A DNA stretch of 64,000 nucleotides from assembly GCF_001595645.1 (NCBI RefSeq), contig NZ_LNKT01000001.1, positions 413,811-477,810 of the forward strand, given 5' to 3'. Shown here piece by piece: positions 42,266 to 52,249 of this stretch. The notes under the pieces were generated by a model. The model was not told where the DNA came from, did not search any database, and saw nothing but the letters and a program-made list of their open reading frames with translations. The translations under genes and the position numbers were made by a program. Each line of letters begins with the position of its first letter. Positions within the stretch are counted from its first letter, which is position 1. The DNA is from Sulfurovum riftiae (GTDB lineage: Bacteria > Campylobacterota > Campylobacteria > Campylobacterales > Sulfurovaceae).

Positions 42266-44143
42266 ATGGATGCAGATAGGATGAAGCAGTATTTTTGCAG
42301 TATCAAAAGCATTGTCCAGCAGCTTCTGAGCTATAAAAGAGAGTTAATATTAGGTAATATTATAGCCATTGCCGCTACACTTCTTGTAGTAGTCATCCCG
42401 CTTTTTATCCCTATTATCGTCGATGAACTTCTTTTGGGAAAGGACCATGGATTCATCTCATGGATCTCTGCAAATATCTGGACGACAGATACCAAAGGGT
42501 ATGTTCTTGGTATATTGGCATTCATACTCCTGCTTCGCCTTCTCAGTACCTTTCTTTCAGTACTTCAGACGAAAATATTTGTTTCCATATCAAAAAATAT
42601 TACTTTTGGGATGCGTCAGAAACTTCTGGCCCATTTGAAACATGTATCACTCAAAGAGTATGAGATGATGCGGGTTGGGGCGGTGACATCAAAGCTTGTG
42701 ACCGATGTCGAGACCATAGACGGTTTTGTCTCGACTACGATCTCAAAACTCATTGTCTCATCACTTATTCTTGTTTTCTCTTCTATCGTACTGCTCTGGA
42801 TCCACTGGCAGCTGGCACTTTTTATTTTGCTGACCAATCCCATTGTCGTGCTTTTTACCGTAAAGCTTTCACGCAATATCGGCAAGCTCAAAAAGGAGGA
42901 GAACAGGGCGGTCGAACTCTTTCAGTCGAGCCTGAACGAAACACTCGAGCTCTTCCACCAGATACGTGCGGCTAACAAAGAGAACTATTTTTTCAAAGAG
43001 AGTGAGAACAAGGCCAGAGAGCTTAAGGAGCACTCCACCAACTACGGCTATAAAAGTGATGCCGCGATGAAACTCTCCTACCTTGTCTTTCTGGCAGGGT
43101 ATGAGGTCTTCAGAGCTGTGTCCATCCTGGCCGTGGCCTACAGCGACTTGAGTGTCGGACTGATGCTGGCGATTTTCTCCTATCTGTGGGTCATGGTCTC
43201 ACCCACCCAGGATATCATCAATTTCCAGTACGTTCTTGCGACTGCCAAGGCGGCATGCAAGCGTATCAATACCATTTTCGAGATGGAGCAGGAACCAGAG
43301 GTAGAAGAAGTGGAGAACCCGTTCATCCATCGAAAAGCCATTGATATCGAAGTGGAGGGGCTCTGGTTCAGTTATGAAAAGAGATCTCGTCATTCCCGGC
43401 CTGATTGGGAATCTTTGGCCCTGGAAGGGAAAAAAAGTCAAGATCCCCGGGTCGAGCCCGGGGATGACGGAAAGGAAAGTAATTATATATTAAGAAATAT
43501 CAATATGCATATCTCTGCCGGGTCAAAAGTGGCTATTGTCGGTGCCAGCGGAAGCGGGAAGACAACACTGGCCAATATTCTGGTCGGCTTCTATCCTTTG
43601 GAGTCTGGAGAGATATTCTATGGCGGTATATCGAACCGGAACCTGAAACTTTCGACAATTCGTGAAAATATTTACCTTATCTTGCAACACCCTAAACTCT
43701 TTAATGATACAATGTTGTTCAATCTTACGTTGGGCAACAGTTACAGTGAAGAGGCAGTAGCGGAAGCGCTGCATATCGCTCAGCTGGATGATGTCATAGC
43801 AAGGTTGGACAAAGGGCTCGATACCCTGGTAGGAAAAGATGGTATCAAGCTCAGCGGCGGTCAGCGCCAGAGAGTAGCGATAGCCAGAATGGTGCTTTCA
43901 GATCCAAAGGTAGTGATCTTCGACGAGTCGACTTCTGCACTCGATGTGCATACCGAAGCGAAACTTTTTGAAGCACTGCATGACTTCCTTCGCAAGAAGA
44001 CGGTCATTACGATCGCACACCGGCTCAGTACGATCAAAAGTGCAGAGTTCATATATGTGCTTGAAGACGGAAGGGTGGTCGACAGCGGGACACCCAAAGC
44101 GTTGCTGGAGAAGGACGAGAGTTACTTCAGCAGTATGATATAA
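42266..44143 (+). CDS. ABC transporter/exporter, fused membrane and ATPase domains, with repeat insertion
   Basis: A 625-aa half-exporter (MsbA/lipid-exporter-like). The N-terminal about 330 residues carry six helices; the C-terminal ATPase has Walker A GASGSGKTT (about 421), Q-loop LQHPKLF, signature LSGGQRQR, Walker B VVIFDEST and the AHRLST H-loop. Residues about 375-402, between WFSYEK and NYILRNINM, are encoded by a palindromic repeat (43388-43469) and have no counterpart in the fold; they lie before Walker A, so the protein may still work. The start is ATG 42266 or ATG 42281. Confidence 0.88.
   Translation: MDADRMKQYFCSIKSIVQQLLSYKRELILGNIIAIAATLLVVVIPLFIPIIVDELLLGKDHGFISWISANIWTTDTKGYVLGILAFILLLRLLSTFLSVLQTKIFVSISKNITFGMRQKLLAHLKHVSLKEYEMMRVGAVTSKLVTDVETIDGFVSTTISKLIVSSLILVFSSIVLLWIHWQLALFILLTNPIVVLFTVKLSRNIGKLKKEENRAVELFQSSLNETLELFHQIRAANKENYFFKESENKARELKEHSTNYGYKSDAAMKLSYLVFLAGYEVFRAVSILAVAYSDLSVGLMLAIFSYLWVMVSPTQDIINFQYVLATAKAACKRINTIFEMEQEPEVEEVENPFIHRKAIDIEVEGLWFSYEKRSRHSRPDWESLALEGKKSQDPRVEPGDDGKESNYILRNINMHISAGSKVAIVGASGSGKTTLANILVGFYPLESGEIFYGGISNRNLKLSTIRENIYLILQHPKLFNDTMLFNLTLGNSYSEEAVAEALHIAQLDDVIARLDKGLDTLVGKDGIKLSGGQRQRVAIARMVLSDPKVVIFDESTSALDVHTEAKLFEALHDFLRKKTVITIAHRLSTIKSAEFIYVLEDGRVVDSGTPKALLEKDESYFSSMI
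43388..43469. repeat. Palindromic element inserted in frame inside the ABC transporter gene
   Basis: 82 bp beginning CGTCATTCCCGG and ending CCGGGGATGACG, with an internal CCCCGGG/CCCGGGG hairpin (43445-43463). In the gene's frame it adds a peptide containing SRPDWE and DPRVEPGDDG, the typical translation of widespread CGTCAT...ATGACG intergenic palindromes. The reading frame stays open on both sides. The palindrome at 35487 shares the GTCATTC end. Confidence 0.8.
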
Positions 44144-44147
44144 GGAG

Positions 44148-44221
44148 AGTTAAGAGTTAAGGATTAAGGACCAAGGAGAGAGATTTTTCTCATCTTAGCG
44201 CTTAGCCCTTAACCCTTAGCA
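44148..44221. repeat. Heptamer array, inverted, between the ABC gene and uppP
   Basis: Units of 7-bp period run GTTAAGA GTTAAGG ATTAAGG ACCAAGG, then after an AT-rich turn the opposite strand repeats (CTTAGCG CTTAGCC CTTAACC CTTAGCA). The two arms can form an imperfect hairpin. It lies a few bases after the ABC stop and may terminate that transcript. Confidence 0.65.
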
Positions 44222-44245
44222 CTCGATTCCAAAGGAATTGACTGA

Positions 44246-45010
44246 ATGGATATGATTCAAGCGATAATCATCGGGATTATCGAAGGTTTTACGGAGTTCC
44301 TGCCCATCTCCTCAACAGGGCATATGATCGTTGCAAGCAAATTCCTGGGCATCGAAGAGAGCGCCCTTATCAAAGCCTATGAAGTCATTATCCAGTTTGC
44401 AGCTATTTTGGCGGTGATGCTGATCTACAGAGAGAAGATCACTTTCAAGAAACTTGACCTCTGGATAAAACTTTTTGTTGCCTTCCTCCCCCTTGCTATT
44501 GTCGGTTTCATTTTCAAAGACCAGATCAAAAGCCTTTTCAACGTAGAGACCGTAGCATGGATGTTCATCATCGGCGGTATCGTCTTTCTTGTGGTCGAAT
44601 ATTTCTACAAAGAGAAAGAGACGCATGTAAAAGATGTGGAAAAGGTCAGTATGATGCAGGCACTCTGGGTGGGGATCGCACAGATCTTCTCTTTGGTACC
44701 CGGAACGAGCAGGGCCGGTGCGACCATCATCGGCGGGTTGCTGGCAGGACTGGACAGAAAGACATCCGCAGAATTCTCTTTTCTTCTGGCCATACCGGTC
44801 ATGGCGGCGGTCAGCGGGTATGACCTGCTGAAACACTACCAGGACTTTGCCGATGCCAACTGGGGTGCATTTGTGGTCGGTTTCATCGTGGCATTCGTGG
44901 TGGCTTATGCGACGATCAAACTCTTTTTGGCATTTCTCCAGCGTTTCACTTTTGTGGCATTTGGTATCTACCGGATCATTTTCGGGATGATCCTGTTGAT
45001 GATGTTGTGA
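44246..45010 (+). CDS. uppP: Undecaprenyl-diphosphatase UppP (BacA)
   Basis: A 254-aa integral membrane phosphatase that recycles undecaprenyl pyrophosphate in cell-wall synthesis. Catalytic motifs: [16 protein letters not shown] (E-rich plus SSTGH, about residues 14-29) and [21 protein letters not shown] (PGxSRSG-type). About eight helices. Start ATG 44246. A preceding AAAGGAATT is a plausible ribosome binding site. Confidence 0.95.
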   Translation: MDMIQAIIIGIIEGFTEFLPISSTGHMIVASKFLGIEESALIKAYEVIIQFAAILAVMLIYREKITFKKLDLWIKLFVAFLPLAIVGFIFKDQIKSLFNVETVAWMFIIGGIVFLVVEYFYKEKETHVKDVEKVSMMQALWVGIAQIFSLVPGTSRAGATIIGGLLAGLDRKTSAEFSFLLAIPVMAAVSGYDLLKHYQDFADANWGAFVVGFIVAFVVAYATIKLFLAFLQRFTFVAFGIYRIIFGMILLMML

Positions 45011-45023
45011 TTTTTTTGTCTAC

Positions 45024-45088
45024 CGTAGGGTCGGTTTACCGACCACTGACATGCTGACGCGACTAAAATGGTCGGTAAACCGACCCTA
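45024..45088. repeat. GTAGGGT-type inverted repeat pair after uppP
   Basis: Two perfect 21-bp inverted arms (45024-45044 and 45068-45088), each with a GTAGGGTCGGTTTACCGACC core, separated by 23 bp that include CGCGACTAAAA. The DNA can fold as two small hairpins or one long cruciform. It lies 13 bp after the uppP stop. Confidence 0.75.
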
Positions 45089-45166
45089 CTTGGATTTATA
45101 GAATTTCTCACGGGAGATTCTTTTAAGTTCAAAAACATTTTTGGACATTTATTTTAAGGTATAGAT

Positions 45167-46549
45167 ATGAAATTCAACGAATTCAATTTTCACCGCGATA
45201 TTGCAAAAGGGGTGAAGATAGCAGGTTTTAGGGAGCCGAGTCCCATTCAGGAGATGGCCATACCGATTATCGAGAGCGGTAAGGACCTGGTAGGACAGGC
45301 CCATACGGGTACAGGAAAAACAGCGGCATTCGGCCTGCCGATGATGGACAAGCTTGCCAAAGGCGAGATCGAAAGAGCGCTTGTCATCACACCGACAAGA
45401 GAGTTGGCGACACAGGTAGCGGATGAGCTCTACCACCTGGGCCGTTTTGCAGGCATCAGGACACTGACAGTTTACGGCGGTGTAGGGTATGGACGGCAGA
45501 TAGCACTTATCCACAAAGGGGTGCAGATAGTCGTTGCAACACCGGGAAGGCTCAAAGACCTTTATCGCAAAGGCAAGATCGATGTCCTCAACCCAGAGAT
45601 CGTCGTGCTCGATGAAGCCGATGAGATGCTGGATATGGGCTTTCTTGACGAGATCAAGGAGATCTTCGAGTATATTCCTCAGAACAGACAGACACTGCTC
45701 TTTTCCGCTACGATGCCCGAACCCATCAAAGAGCTTGCCAAGCACATTCTCTACCAGCCGGAGTTCATCTCTGTCGTAGGGGACGAGGAGACAACAAACA
45801 ACGTTATAGACCAGCGTTACTATGTCATCAACGAAAGCCAGAGAGATGAAGCGATCGTCAAACTGCTCGAGACGGAAAAGACGAACAAATGTATCATCTT
45901 CTGCCGTATGAAGCGTGAAGTGGACAGACTGACGGAACATCTTCTGGCATTGGGCTTCAATGCGTCAGGACTGCATGGTGACCTTGAACAGCAGGACCGT
46001 GAAACGGTCATCAAAGCCTACAGAAGAGGAGAAACGAAGATCATGGTGGCTACCGATGTGGCTGCCCGTGGTCTGGATGTCAAAGATGTGACACATGTCT
46101 TCAACTACCACATCCCATTCGACCCGCAGAGCTATGTACACCGTATCGGGCGTACCGGCAGGGCGGGAAAGAGCGGACAGGCGATCACACTGGTGACGAC
46201 CGAGGAGTTCAGGGAGCTTCAGCGTATCCAGAAAGAGGTGGGTGCGGAGATGCGTCTTGCAACGATCCAGGGCGGCAGCGGTCTGGATGATACCAGCCTG
46301 GAGTATCTGGCTGAGCAGGTAAGGGATATGCCGATCAATAAGGAGGCACAGAATCTCATCGAATACCTTGGCAACATAGACAAGGAATTGCTGCTGGAGA
46401 AGCTTGTTTCCTGTTTCATCGAGAAGGAGCAGCAGAATGTAGGTTCTCAGATCGGGTTCGATCAGCATACGGTGGATGCTATGCTGCAGGAGTATGGCAG
46501 TGAGAAAAAAAGCAGCAAAAACAGTCAGCGCAGAAGAAAAAGAAGATAA
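45167..46549 (+). CDS. DEAD-box RNA helicase (DeaD/CshA-like)
   Basis: A 460-aa ATP-dependent RNA helicase for ribosome assembly or mRNA decay. Motifs: Q motif (REPSPIQEMAIP), Walker A AHTGTGKTAA, PTRELA, TPGR, DEADEML, SATMP, then VATDVAARGLDV and HRIGRTGRAG. A C-terminal extension of about 90 residues ends in the basic tail KSSKNSQRRRKRR, which may bind RNA. The gene has its own leader; the upstream repeat pair separates it from uppP. Confidence 0.92.
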   Translation: MKFNEFNFHRDIAKGVKIAGFREPSPIQEMAIPIIESGKDLVGQAHTGTGKTAAFGLPMMDKLAKGEIERALVITPTRELATQVADELYHLGRFAGIRTLTVYGGVGYGRQIALIHKGVQIVVATPGRLKDLYRKGKIDVLNPEIVVLDEADEMLDMGFLDEIKEIFEYIPQNRQTLLFSATMPEPIKELAKHILYQPEFISVVGDEETTNNVIDQRYYVINESQRDEAIVKLLETEKTNKCIIFCRMKREVDRLTEHLLALGFNASGLHGDLEQQDRETVIKAYRRGETKIMVATDVAARGLDVKDVTHVFNYHIPFDPQSYVHRIGRTGRAGKSGQAITLVTTEEFRELQRIQKEVGAEMRLATIQGGSGLDDTSLEYLAEQVRDMPINKEAQNLIEYLGNIDKELLLEKLVSCFIEKEQQNVGSQIGFDQHTVDAMLQEYGSEKKSSKNSQRRRKRR

Positions 46550-46690
46550 ACGTTTTTGATGCATTTATGTGTAAAAAAGAGTAGAGTAATAACAATTATA
46601 AAATAAAGCAAAGATAATCGTTATTTTTTAACAAATAACAAGCAAAACTGTTTTAAAATTTGTAATCTACAATAGAGAAAGGTGTCCGTA

Positions 46691-46924
46691 ATGGAATATA
46701 CTTTAGTAGGCGAAGGCCTGAAATTTATGGTATTGGGGATGTTGATCGTTTTGGTTTTTCTTCTATTGCTCGTCCAGGTGATGAAATGGCAAGCGAAGAT
46801 CATCAACAAATATTTCCCTGAAAAAGAACCGGTAGCTCCTACTACGACCACTGCAGACAGTGATGAAGAGTCGCGTCGTACTGCAGCGATCATCGCAGCT
46901 GTTACAGAGTTTCGTAAACAATAA
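46691..46924 (+). CDS. oadG: Oxaloacetate decarboxylase gamma subunit (OadG)
   Basis: A 77-aa membrane-anchor subunit of the Na+-translocating decarboxylase. One N-terminal helix (about residues 8-30, FMVLGMLIVLVFLLLLVQVM), then a Pro/Thr-rich linker (APTTTTA) and a C-terminal helical segment that binds OadA. ATG 46691 is chosen, 8 bp after AGAAAGG; GTG 46682 would overlap that site. It opens the gene order oadG-oadA-oadB. Confidence 0.82.
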   Translation: MEYTLVGEGLKFMVLGMLIVLVFLLLLVQVMKWQAKIINKYFPEKEPVAPTTTTADSDEESRRTAAIIAAVTEFRKQ

Positions 46925-46959
46925 ATCAATGATTAAGATCATATAAGCAAGGTATTTAA

Positions 46960-48747
46960 ATGGCTAAAAAATATATAGATGTAATGGATACAACTTTCAG
47001 AGACGGTTTTCAGTCTGTTTTCGGCGGTCGTGTACTTATGGATGATTTCTTTCCTGCGGTAGAAGCAGCGAAAAAAGCGGGTATAACACACTTTGAATTC
47101 GGTGGCGGAGCACGTTTCCAGTCACTCTATTTCTATCTCCAGGAAGATGCATTCAAAATGATGGACGGTTTCAGGGAGATCGTCGGTCCAGATGCGAACC
47201 TCCAGGTACTTTCACGTGGTATCAACACCGTAATGCTTGACACCGGAAGCCGTGAGATGATCGATCTCTTTGCAAAGATGTTCGCCAAACACGGTACGAC
47301 GACAGTCAGAAACTTCGATGCACTCAACGATGTGAACAACCTTGAGTTCTCGGCACAGTGTATCAAGAAACACGGCATGAACCACGAGGTGGTCGTTACC
47401 ATGATGGACCTTCCTCCCGGATGCAAAGGTGCACATGACGTACCTTTCTACGAGAAGACACTTAGAAACATCCTTGACAGCGGTATAGAGTTCGATTCTG
47501 TCTGTTTCAAGGATGCTTCGGGTACAGCCAACCCGCATAAGGTTTACGAAACGATCGCGATGGCAAGAAAACTTTTGGGTGAAAGCGTACATCTCAGACT
47601 GCATACGCATGAGACAGCCGGTGTATCTGTAGCCTCATACCTGGCAGCGCTTGAAGCCGGTGCCAACGGTATCGATATGGCCGCCTCTCCGGTCAGTGGC
47701 GGTACTGCCCAGCCGGATATCCTGACTATGCTCCATGCGACCAAGGGAACCAACTACAACCTTGGTGACCTCAAACTCGAAAAAGTACTTAAATATGAAG
47801 AGAGACTCAAAGAGTGCCTCTCCGATTACATGATTCCGCCTGAAGCGACTCAGGTTTCCCCTCTTATTCCATTCTCACCTATGCCTGGCGGTGCATTGAC
47901 AGCCAATACGCAAATGATGAGAGACAATGGTGATCTTGACAAGTTCGATGAAGTGATCAAAGCGATGAAAGAAGTCGTTGAGCGTGGCGGGTATGGTACA
48001 TCCGTCACACCGGTCAGTCAGTTCTACTGGCAGCAGGCCTATGCGAACGTCATGTTCGGACCATGGAAACAGATTGCACCGGGATATGGCCGAATGGTAC
48101 TAGGATATTTTGGTAAAACACCGGTAGAGCCGGACAGAGAGATCGTAGAATTGGCAAGCCAGAAGCTCAAGCTCGATCCAACTACGGAAAATCCTCTCGA
48201 TATCGCGGACAGAGATGAAACAAAATCCATTGCACACTGGAAAAAAGTACTTGAAGATGAAGGTCTTGAAACAACAGACGAGAATATCTTCATTGCAGGT
48301 GCATGTGATCAAAAAGGTATTGCGTTCCTGAAGGGCGAAGGTCCTCTCATGGTGAGAAAAGGTAAAGAAAATAATAGTGGAGAAGCAGAAATGGCAGGAA
48401 ATTATACAGTAGTGGTAGATGGTAAGAAATACAGCGTTCAGGTAGCAGAGGGTGATGCGGACATTCAGATCTCCGAAGCGGCACCGACAACGGCACCGGC
48501 AGCAGCAGCGCCGACAGCGGCGAATGGTGTAGGAACGGTCGAGATCCATTCTCAGACACCGGGTAACGTCTGGAAGATCCTTAAAAATCCGGGAGACTCT
48601 GTTGCAGAGGGTGATGTGATCATGATCCTTGAAGCGATGAAAATGGAGATCGATATCGCTGCACCTCAGGCAGGGAAGATCGCATCCATCAATGTGAATG
48701 TCAACGACGCTGTCGCTGACGGACAGCTACTTGCAACAATGGAGTAA
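46960..48747 (+). CDS. oadA: Oxaloacetate decarboxylase alpha subunit / pyruvate carboxylase subunit B
   Basis: A 595-aa biotin-dependent carboxyltransferase. N-terminal HMGL-like barrel: [27 protein letters not shown] (the catalytic lysine region) and [12 protein letters not shown] Pro/Ala linker (about 505-525) leads to the biotinyl domain with [11 protein letters not shown], biotinylated lysine K561. The FQSVFGGR sequence differs from the usual HQSLLATR. Working with OadB it couples oxaloacetate decarboxylation to Na+ export, or the reverse. The gap to oadB is 2 bp. Confidence 0.9.
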   Translation: MAKKYIDVMDTTFRDGFQSVFGGRVLMDDFFPAVEAAKKAGITHFEFGGGARFQSLYFYLQEDAFKMMDGFREIVGPDANLQVLSRGINTVMLDTGSREMIDLFAKMFAKHGTTTVRNFDALNDVNNLEFSAQCIKKHGMNHEVVVTMMDLPPGCKGAHDVPFYEKTLRNILDSGIEFDSVCFKDASGTANPHKVYETIAMARKLLGESVHLRLHTHETAGVSVASYLAALEAGANGIDMAASPVSGGTAQPDILTMLHATKGTNYNLGDLKLEKVLKYEERLKECLSDYMIPPEATQVSPLIPFSPMPGGALTANTQMMRDNGDLDKFDEVIKAMKEVVERGGYGTSVTPVSQFYWQQAYANVMFGPWKQIAPGYGRMVLGYFGKTPVEPDREIVELASQKLKLDPTTENPLDIADRDETKSIAHWKKVLEDEGLETTDENIFIAGACDQKGIAFLKGEGPLMVRKGKENNSGEAEMAGNYTVVVDGKKYSVQVAEGDADIQISEAAPTTAPAAAAPTAANGVGTVEIHSQTPGNVWKILKNPGDSVAEGDVIMILEAMKMEIDIAAPQAGKIASINVNVNDAVADGQLLATME

Positions 48748-48749
48748 TC

Positions 48750-50099
48750 ATGAAGATTAAACATCTGTTACTTTCAGTGCTGTTCGCTTTTGCCTTTTTG
48801 ACAAATACAGCAACAGCAGGTGAGCATGAAGCAACAGCCAGTCAGTTTATGACTCAGGAGCAGTTGAAGGCCCAGGAAGCAGAGACTTACCATCCCAAAA
48901 GTGTTCCGGAGCTGATTGTCAGTTTCTTTCATACTACAGGGCTTGATGCCATTATGAACCCCAAAGAGGGTGTGAAGAACGGCCAGGGTATCGAAATGTC
49001 AACATTCGCCCAGAGCTGGGGGCGTGTGATCATGTTCCTGATCGTTTTCGTACTCTTTTACCTGGCAATCGCAAAAGGGTTTGAACCCCTGCTGCTCCTT
49101 CCTATTGCCTTTGGTGGGCTTCTGGCCAATATTCCTATCGCCAATATGACAGGCCCTCACGGAATGCTGGGGATCATCTATAACATGGGTATTGCCAATG
49201 AGTTCTTCCCTCTGCTCATCTTTATGGGTGTCGGGGCGATGACAGACTTCGGTCCGCTTCTCGCCAACCCTAAAACAGCGTTGCTGGGCGGAGCTGCGCA
49301 GTTCGGTATCTTTGGTTCACTTGTGGGTGCCGCGGCACTTTCACAGTATACGGGAATGGTGGATTTTACGCTTAAGCAGTCAGCAGCGATCTCCATTATC
49401 GGTGGTGCCGATGGCCCGACATCGATCTTTATCGCTTCCGCACTGGCACCTGAACTGCTTGGAGCCATTGCGGTTGCAGCATACTCCTATATGGCACTCG
49501 TACCGGTCATCCAGCCTCCGATAATGAAGGCATTGACTTCAGAGGAAGAGCGTAAGATCGTCATGAAGACGACAAGAAAGGTCAATAGACTTGAAAAGCT
49601 CATCTTCCCGTTGGTGGTCATTATGTTGATCGCATTGATCCTTCCTGATGCAGCACCATTGATGGGTGCATTCGCCTTCGGTAACTTTGCCAAGGAATCA
49701 GGCGTGGTCGACAGACTCTCCAATGAGATGCAGAACTCACTCATCAATGTTGTGACCATCTTCCTTGGTTTCGGTGTCGGTATGACACTGCAGGCAGACA
49801 AGTTCCTTGTGGCGGAGACCTTGGGTATCATGGTGATCGGCCTTCTGGCATTTGCGGCAGGTACTGCAGCAGGTGTATTGATGGCAAGAGCAATGAACAA
49901 GTTCTCCAAAGAGCCTATTAACCCGCTTATCGGTGCTGCAGGTGTTTCTGCCGTACCAATGGCGGCAAGGGTGGCTTCGAAGGTCGGTTCCGAGGCAAAA
50001 CCGGGCAATATTTTGCTCATGCATGCCATGGGTCCGAATGTTGCCGGGGTTATCGGGTCAGCAGTTGCAGCAGGTGTACTGCTGTCGATCTTCAAATAA
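48750..50099 (+). CDS. oadB: Oxaloacetate decarboxylase beta subunit, Na+ pump
   Basis: A 449-aa membrane subunit that decarboxylates carboxybiotin and moves Na+. The N-terminus [20 protein letters not shown] could be a signal or first helix; about nine further helices follow. Key sequences are [15 protein letters not shown] (the conserved Asp of the ion site), [13 protein letters not shown] and [18 protein letters not shown]. Start codon 2 bp after oadA stop, so co-translated. Followed by a strong hairpin at 50107. Confidence 0.93.
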   Translation: MKIKHLLLSVLFAFAFLTNTATAGEHEATASQFMTQEQLKAQEAETYHPKSVPELIVSFFHTTGLDAIMNPKEGVKNGQGIEMSTFAQSWGRVIMFLIVFVLFYLAIAKGFEPLLLLPIAFGGLLANIPIANMTGPHGMLGIIYNMGIANEFFPLLIFMGVGAMTDFGPLLANPKTALLGGAAQFGIFGSLVGAAALSQYTGMVDFTLKQSAAISIIGGADGPTSIFIASALAPELLGAIAVAAYSYMALVPVIQPPIMKALTSEEERKIVMKTTRKVNRLEKLIFPLVVIMLIALILPDAAPLMGAFAFGNFAKESGVVDRLSNEMQNSLINVVTIFLGFGVGMTLQADKFLVAETLGIMVIGLLAFAAGTAAGVLMARAMNKFSKEPINPLIGAAGVSAVPMAARVASKVGSEAKPGNILLMHAMGPNVAGVIGSAVAAGVLLSIFK

Positions 50100-50106
50100 T
50101 TTTCAA

Positions 50107-50132
50107 GACGGGATAATGTTTCTTATCCCGTC
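50107..50132 (+). terminator. Terminator hairpin of the oad operon
   Basis: GACGGGATAA (50107-50116) pairs with TTATCCCGTC (50123-50132) around a 6-nt loop, a perfect 10-bp stem 8 bp after the oadB stop. A following ATTTACTG gives a weak T stretch. Confidence 0.7.
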
Positions 50133-50214
50133 ATTTACTGAAAGTATATGTCAGGGAAATATTTTTTTTGACATATGCTTTTTGCATAGCATTTAAATGA
50201 TAAAGAGGATACTT

Positions 50215-51807
50215 ATGAGTACCAGAACGCCCAACGGACTTGACAAACTCGGATTGAAGAACATCGGAGACATCTACTACAATTTGAGTTATGACGAGTT
50301 GCAAGCGCATGAGATAAACCATGGAGAGTGTAAGATCTCTTCTTCCGGAACAGCAATGTGCGACACCGGGATCTTCACAGGAAGAAGCCCCAAAGACAAA
50401 TATTTTGTCGATCAGGAACCTTCCAACAAGCATATTGCCTGGGGTGATGTGAACAAGCCGATCAAAAAAGAGATATATGAAGAGCTTCTCGATCTTACAT
50501 TGACACAGCTTTCCGGAAAAAATATCTATATCACCGATGTTTATGCAGGAGCAAGTGCAGAGAGCAGAAGATCCATCCGTTTTATTTGCGAAGTGGCATG
50601 GCAGGCACATTTTGTAAAAAACATGTTCATTCGGCCTACGGAAGAGGAACTGGAGACGTTCGAACCTGACTTTACGGTCTATAATGCCTGTAAAGCTGTA
50701 GATGAGAAATATAAAGAGCATGGACTGAACTCGGATGTATTCGTTGTATTCAATATTGAAGACAATGTCTCCATTATCGGGGGTACCTGGTATGGCGGTG
50801 AGATGAAGAAGGGTATCTTCTCCATGATGAACTACTGGCTGCCGCTTGAAGGTAAACTCTCTATGCACTGTTCTGCAAATGTCGGTAAAGATGAAGACGT
50901 CTGTCTCTTCTTCGGACTCTCCGGTACAGGAAAGACGACACTTTCAACAGATCCGAACAGAGCACTGATCGGTGACGACGAGCATGGGTGGGATGACAAC
51001 GGCGTGTTCAACTTCGAAGGCGGATGTTATGCAAAAGTGATCAACCTTGATCCCAAGAGCGAACCGGAGATCTTCGGTGCTATCGTAAAAGATGCACTTT
51101 TGGAGAATGTCGTGGCTGACGATACGGGGAATGTAGACTACTCTGACGGTTCCAAAACGGAAAATACCAGGGTCTCCTACCCGATCGAGCATATCGCCAA
51201 CCATAAAAGCGATCTTCAGGCCGGACATCCGAACAATATCATCTTCCTGACAGCGGATGCATTCGGTGTACTTCCTCCTGTCAGCAAACTCAGCAAAGAG
51301 CAGGCAATGTACTACTTCCTGAGCGGTTATACAGCCAAGGTGGCAGGAACAGAGAGAGGGATCACCGAACCGGTAGCGACCTTCTCCGCCTGTTTCGGTG
51401 AAGCGTTCCTTCCTTTACACCCAACAGAGTATGCAAAACTGCTTGGAAAAAAGATCGATGAACACAATGTAAATGTCTACCTGGTCAATACAGGCTGGAC
51501 AGGTGGTCCTTACGGTGTGGGTAAACGTATGAGTATCAAAGATACCAGAGCCTGTATCGATGGTATCCTCAACGGATCCATCAACAATGCAGAGTTCGAT
51601 ACACTCGATATCTTCAACCTTCAGATCCCAAAAGCGCTTGACGGTGTCAAGGACAACAAGGTCCTTAACCCGAGAGAGACATGGGAAGACAAAGCAGAGT
51701 ATGACGCAATGCTTAAAAAACTTGCCGAAATGTTCCAGGAGAACTTTCACAGATATGACGGTAACCGTAGCGAGTTCGACTACGCTTCTGCAGGACCGCA
51801 GCTCTAA
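50215..51807 (+). CDS. pckA: Phosphoenolpyruvate carboxykinase (ATP)
   Basis: A 530-aa enzyme converting oxaloacetate and ATP to PEP, CO2 and ADP. Seen: [30 protein letters not shown], the Walker-type [53 protein letters not shown] and RATRACID-like C-terminal elements. ATG 50215 follows AAGAGGA; an ATG at 50197 lies upstream of that site. Placed after the oad operon, it completes an oxaloacetate node. Confidence 0.96.
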   Translation: MSTRTPNGLDKLGLKNIGDIYYNLSYDELQAHEINHGECKISSSGTAMCDTGIFTGRSPKDKYFVDQEPSNKHIAWGDVNKPIKKEIYEELLDLTLTQLSGKNIYITDVYAGASAESRRSIRFICEVAWQAHFVKNMFIRPTEEELETFEPDFTVYNACKAVDEKYKEHGLNSDVFVVFNIEDNVSIIGGTWYGGEMKKGIFSMMNYWLPLEGKLSMHCSANVGKDEDVCLFFGLSGTGKTTLSTDPNRALIGDDEHGWDDNGVFNFEGGCYAKVINLDPKSEPEIFGAIVKDALLENVVADDTGNVDYSDGSKTENTRVSYPIEHIANHKSDLQAGHPNNIIFLTADAFGVLPPVSKLSKEQAMYYFLSGYTAKVAGTERGITEPVATFSACFGEAFLPLHPTEYAKLLGKKIDEHNVNVYLVNTGWTGGPYGVGKRMSIKDTRACIDGILNGSINNAEFDTLDIFNLQIPKALDGVKDNKVLNPRETWEDKAEYDAMLKKLAEMFQENFHRYDGNRSEFDYASAGPQL

Positions 51808-51818
51808 TCTATCTTTTT

Positions 51819-51861
51819 CTTATGGACTTCCTGTATATCAGGGAGTTCGTTTATCCATAAG
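51819..51861 (+). terminator. Terminator hairpin of pckA
   Basis: CTTATGGA (51819-51826) pairs with TCCATAAG (51854-51861); the inner part (CTTCCTG/CAGGGAG) extends the stem. A T-rich stretch (CTCTTTTATATTTTATTTTT) follows directly, so this is a good intrinsic terminator. Confidence 0.75.
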
Positions 51862-51934
51862 TCTCTTTTATATTTTATTTTTTTATAAGTTATATAGTGT
51901 ATAGTTACAAAAAAATTTTGAAGGAAATACAATA

Positions 51935-52123
51935 ATGGATGTAAACAAGATCAGAAAAGTATGCAGACCGATCAGGATCGTCTTGGGACTTTCTCTTATC
52001 GCAGTCGGTGTTGTAACAGGGATCAAATGGTTCTATCTTGGGGTTATCCCGTTGATCGCAGGTTTGGCGAATTTCTGTCCGCTCTGCATTATCACCAAAA
52101 AATGTGATATAGAAACAAAATAA
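51935..52123 (+). CDS. DUF2892 small membrane protein
   Basis: A 62-aa protein with two membrane helices (about residues 15-30 and 33-46) and the characteristic N-terminal basic stretch (NKIRKVCRPIRIVLG) and C-terminal CPLCIITKKC. The DUF2892 fold is often paired with rhodanese domains (YgaP); here there is no fused rhodanese. The CPLC plus a third cysteine could be redox-active or ligate metal. AAGGAAATAC precedes the ATG. Confidence 0.8.
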   Translation: MDVNKIRKVCRPIRIVLGLSLIAVGVVTGIKWFYLGVIPLIAGLANFCPLCIITKKCDIETK

Positions 52124-52130
52124 TTCTTTA

Positions 52131-52151
52131 GGAAGGGGTTATACCCCTTCC
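52131..52151 (+). terminator. Terminator hairpin after the DUF2892 gene
   Basis: GGAAGGGGT (52131-52139), TAT loop, ACCCCTTCC (52143-52151): a perfect 9-bp GC-rich stem, 7 bp after the stop codon. T-rich sequence follows. Confidence 0.75.
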
Positions 52152-52249
52152 ATTACTTTCCGAAATATCCTTTTTCAACCTTTTTACTCTTAATTAAAGT
52201 ATAATTTCAAACATAATGACTGCAGATAGACTATTAACCGGGGGACAGT

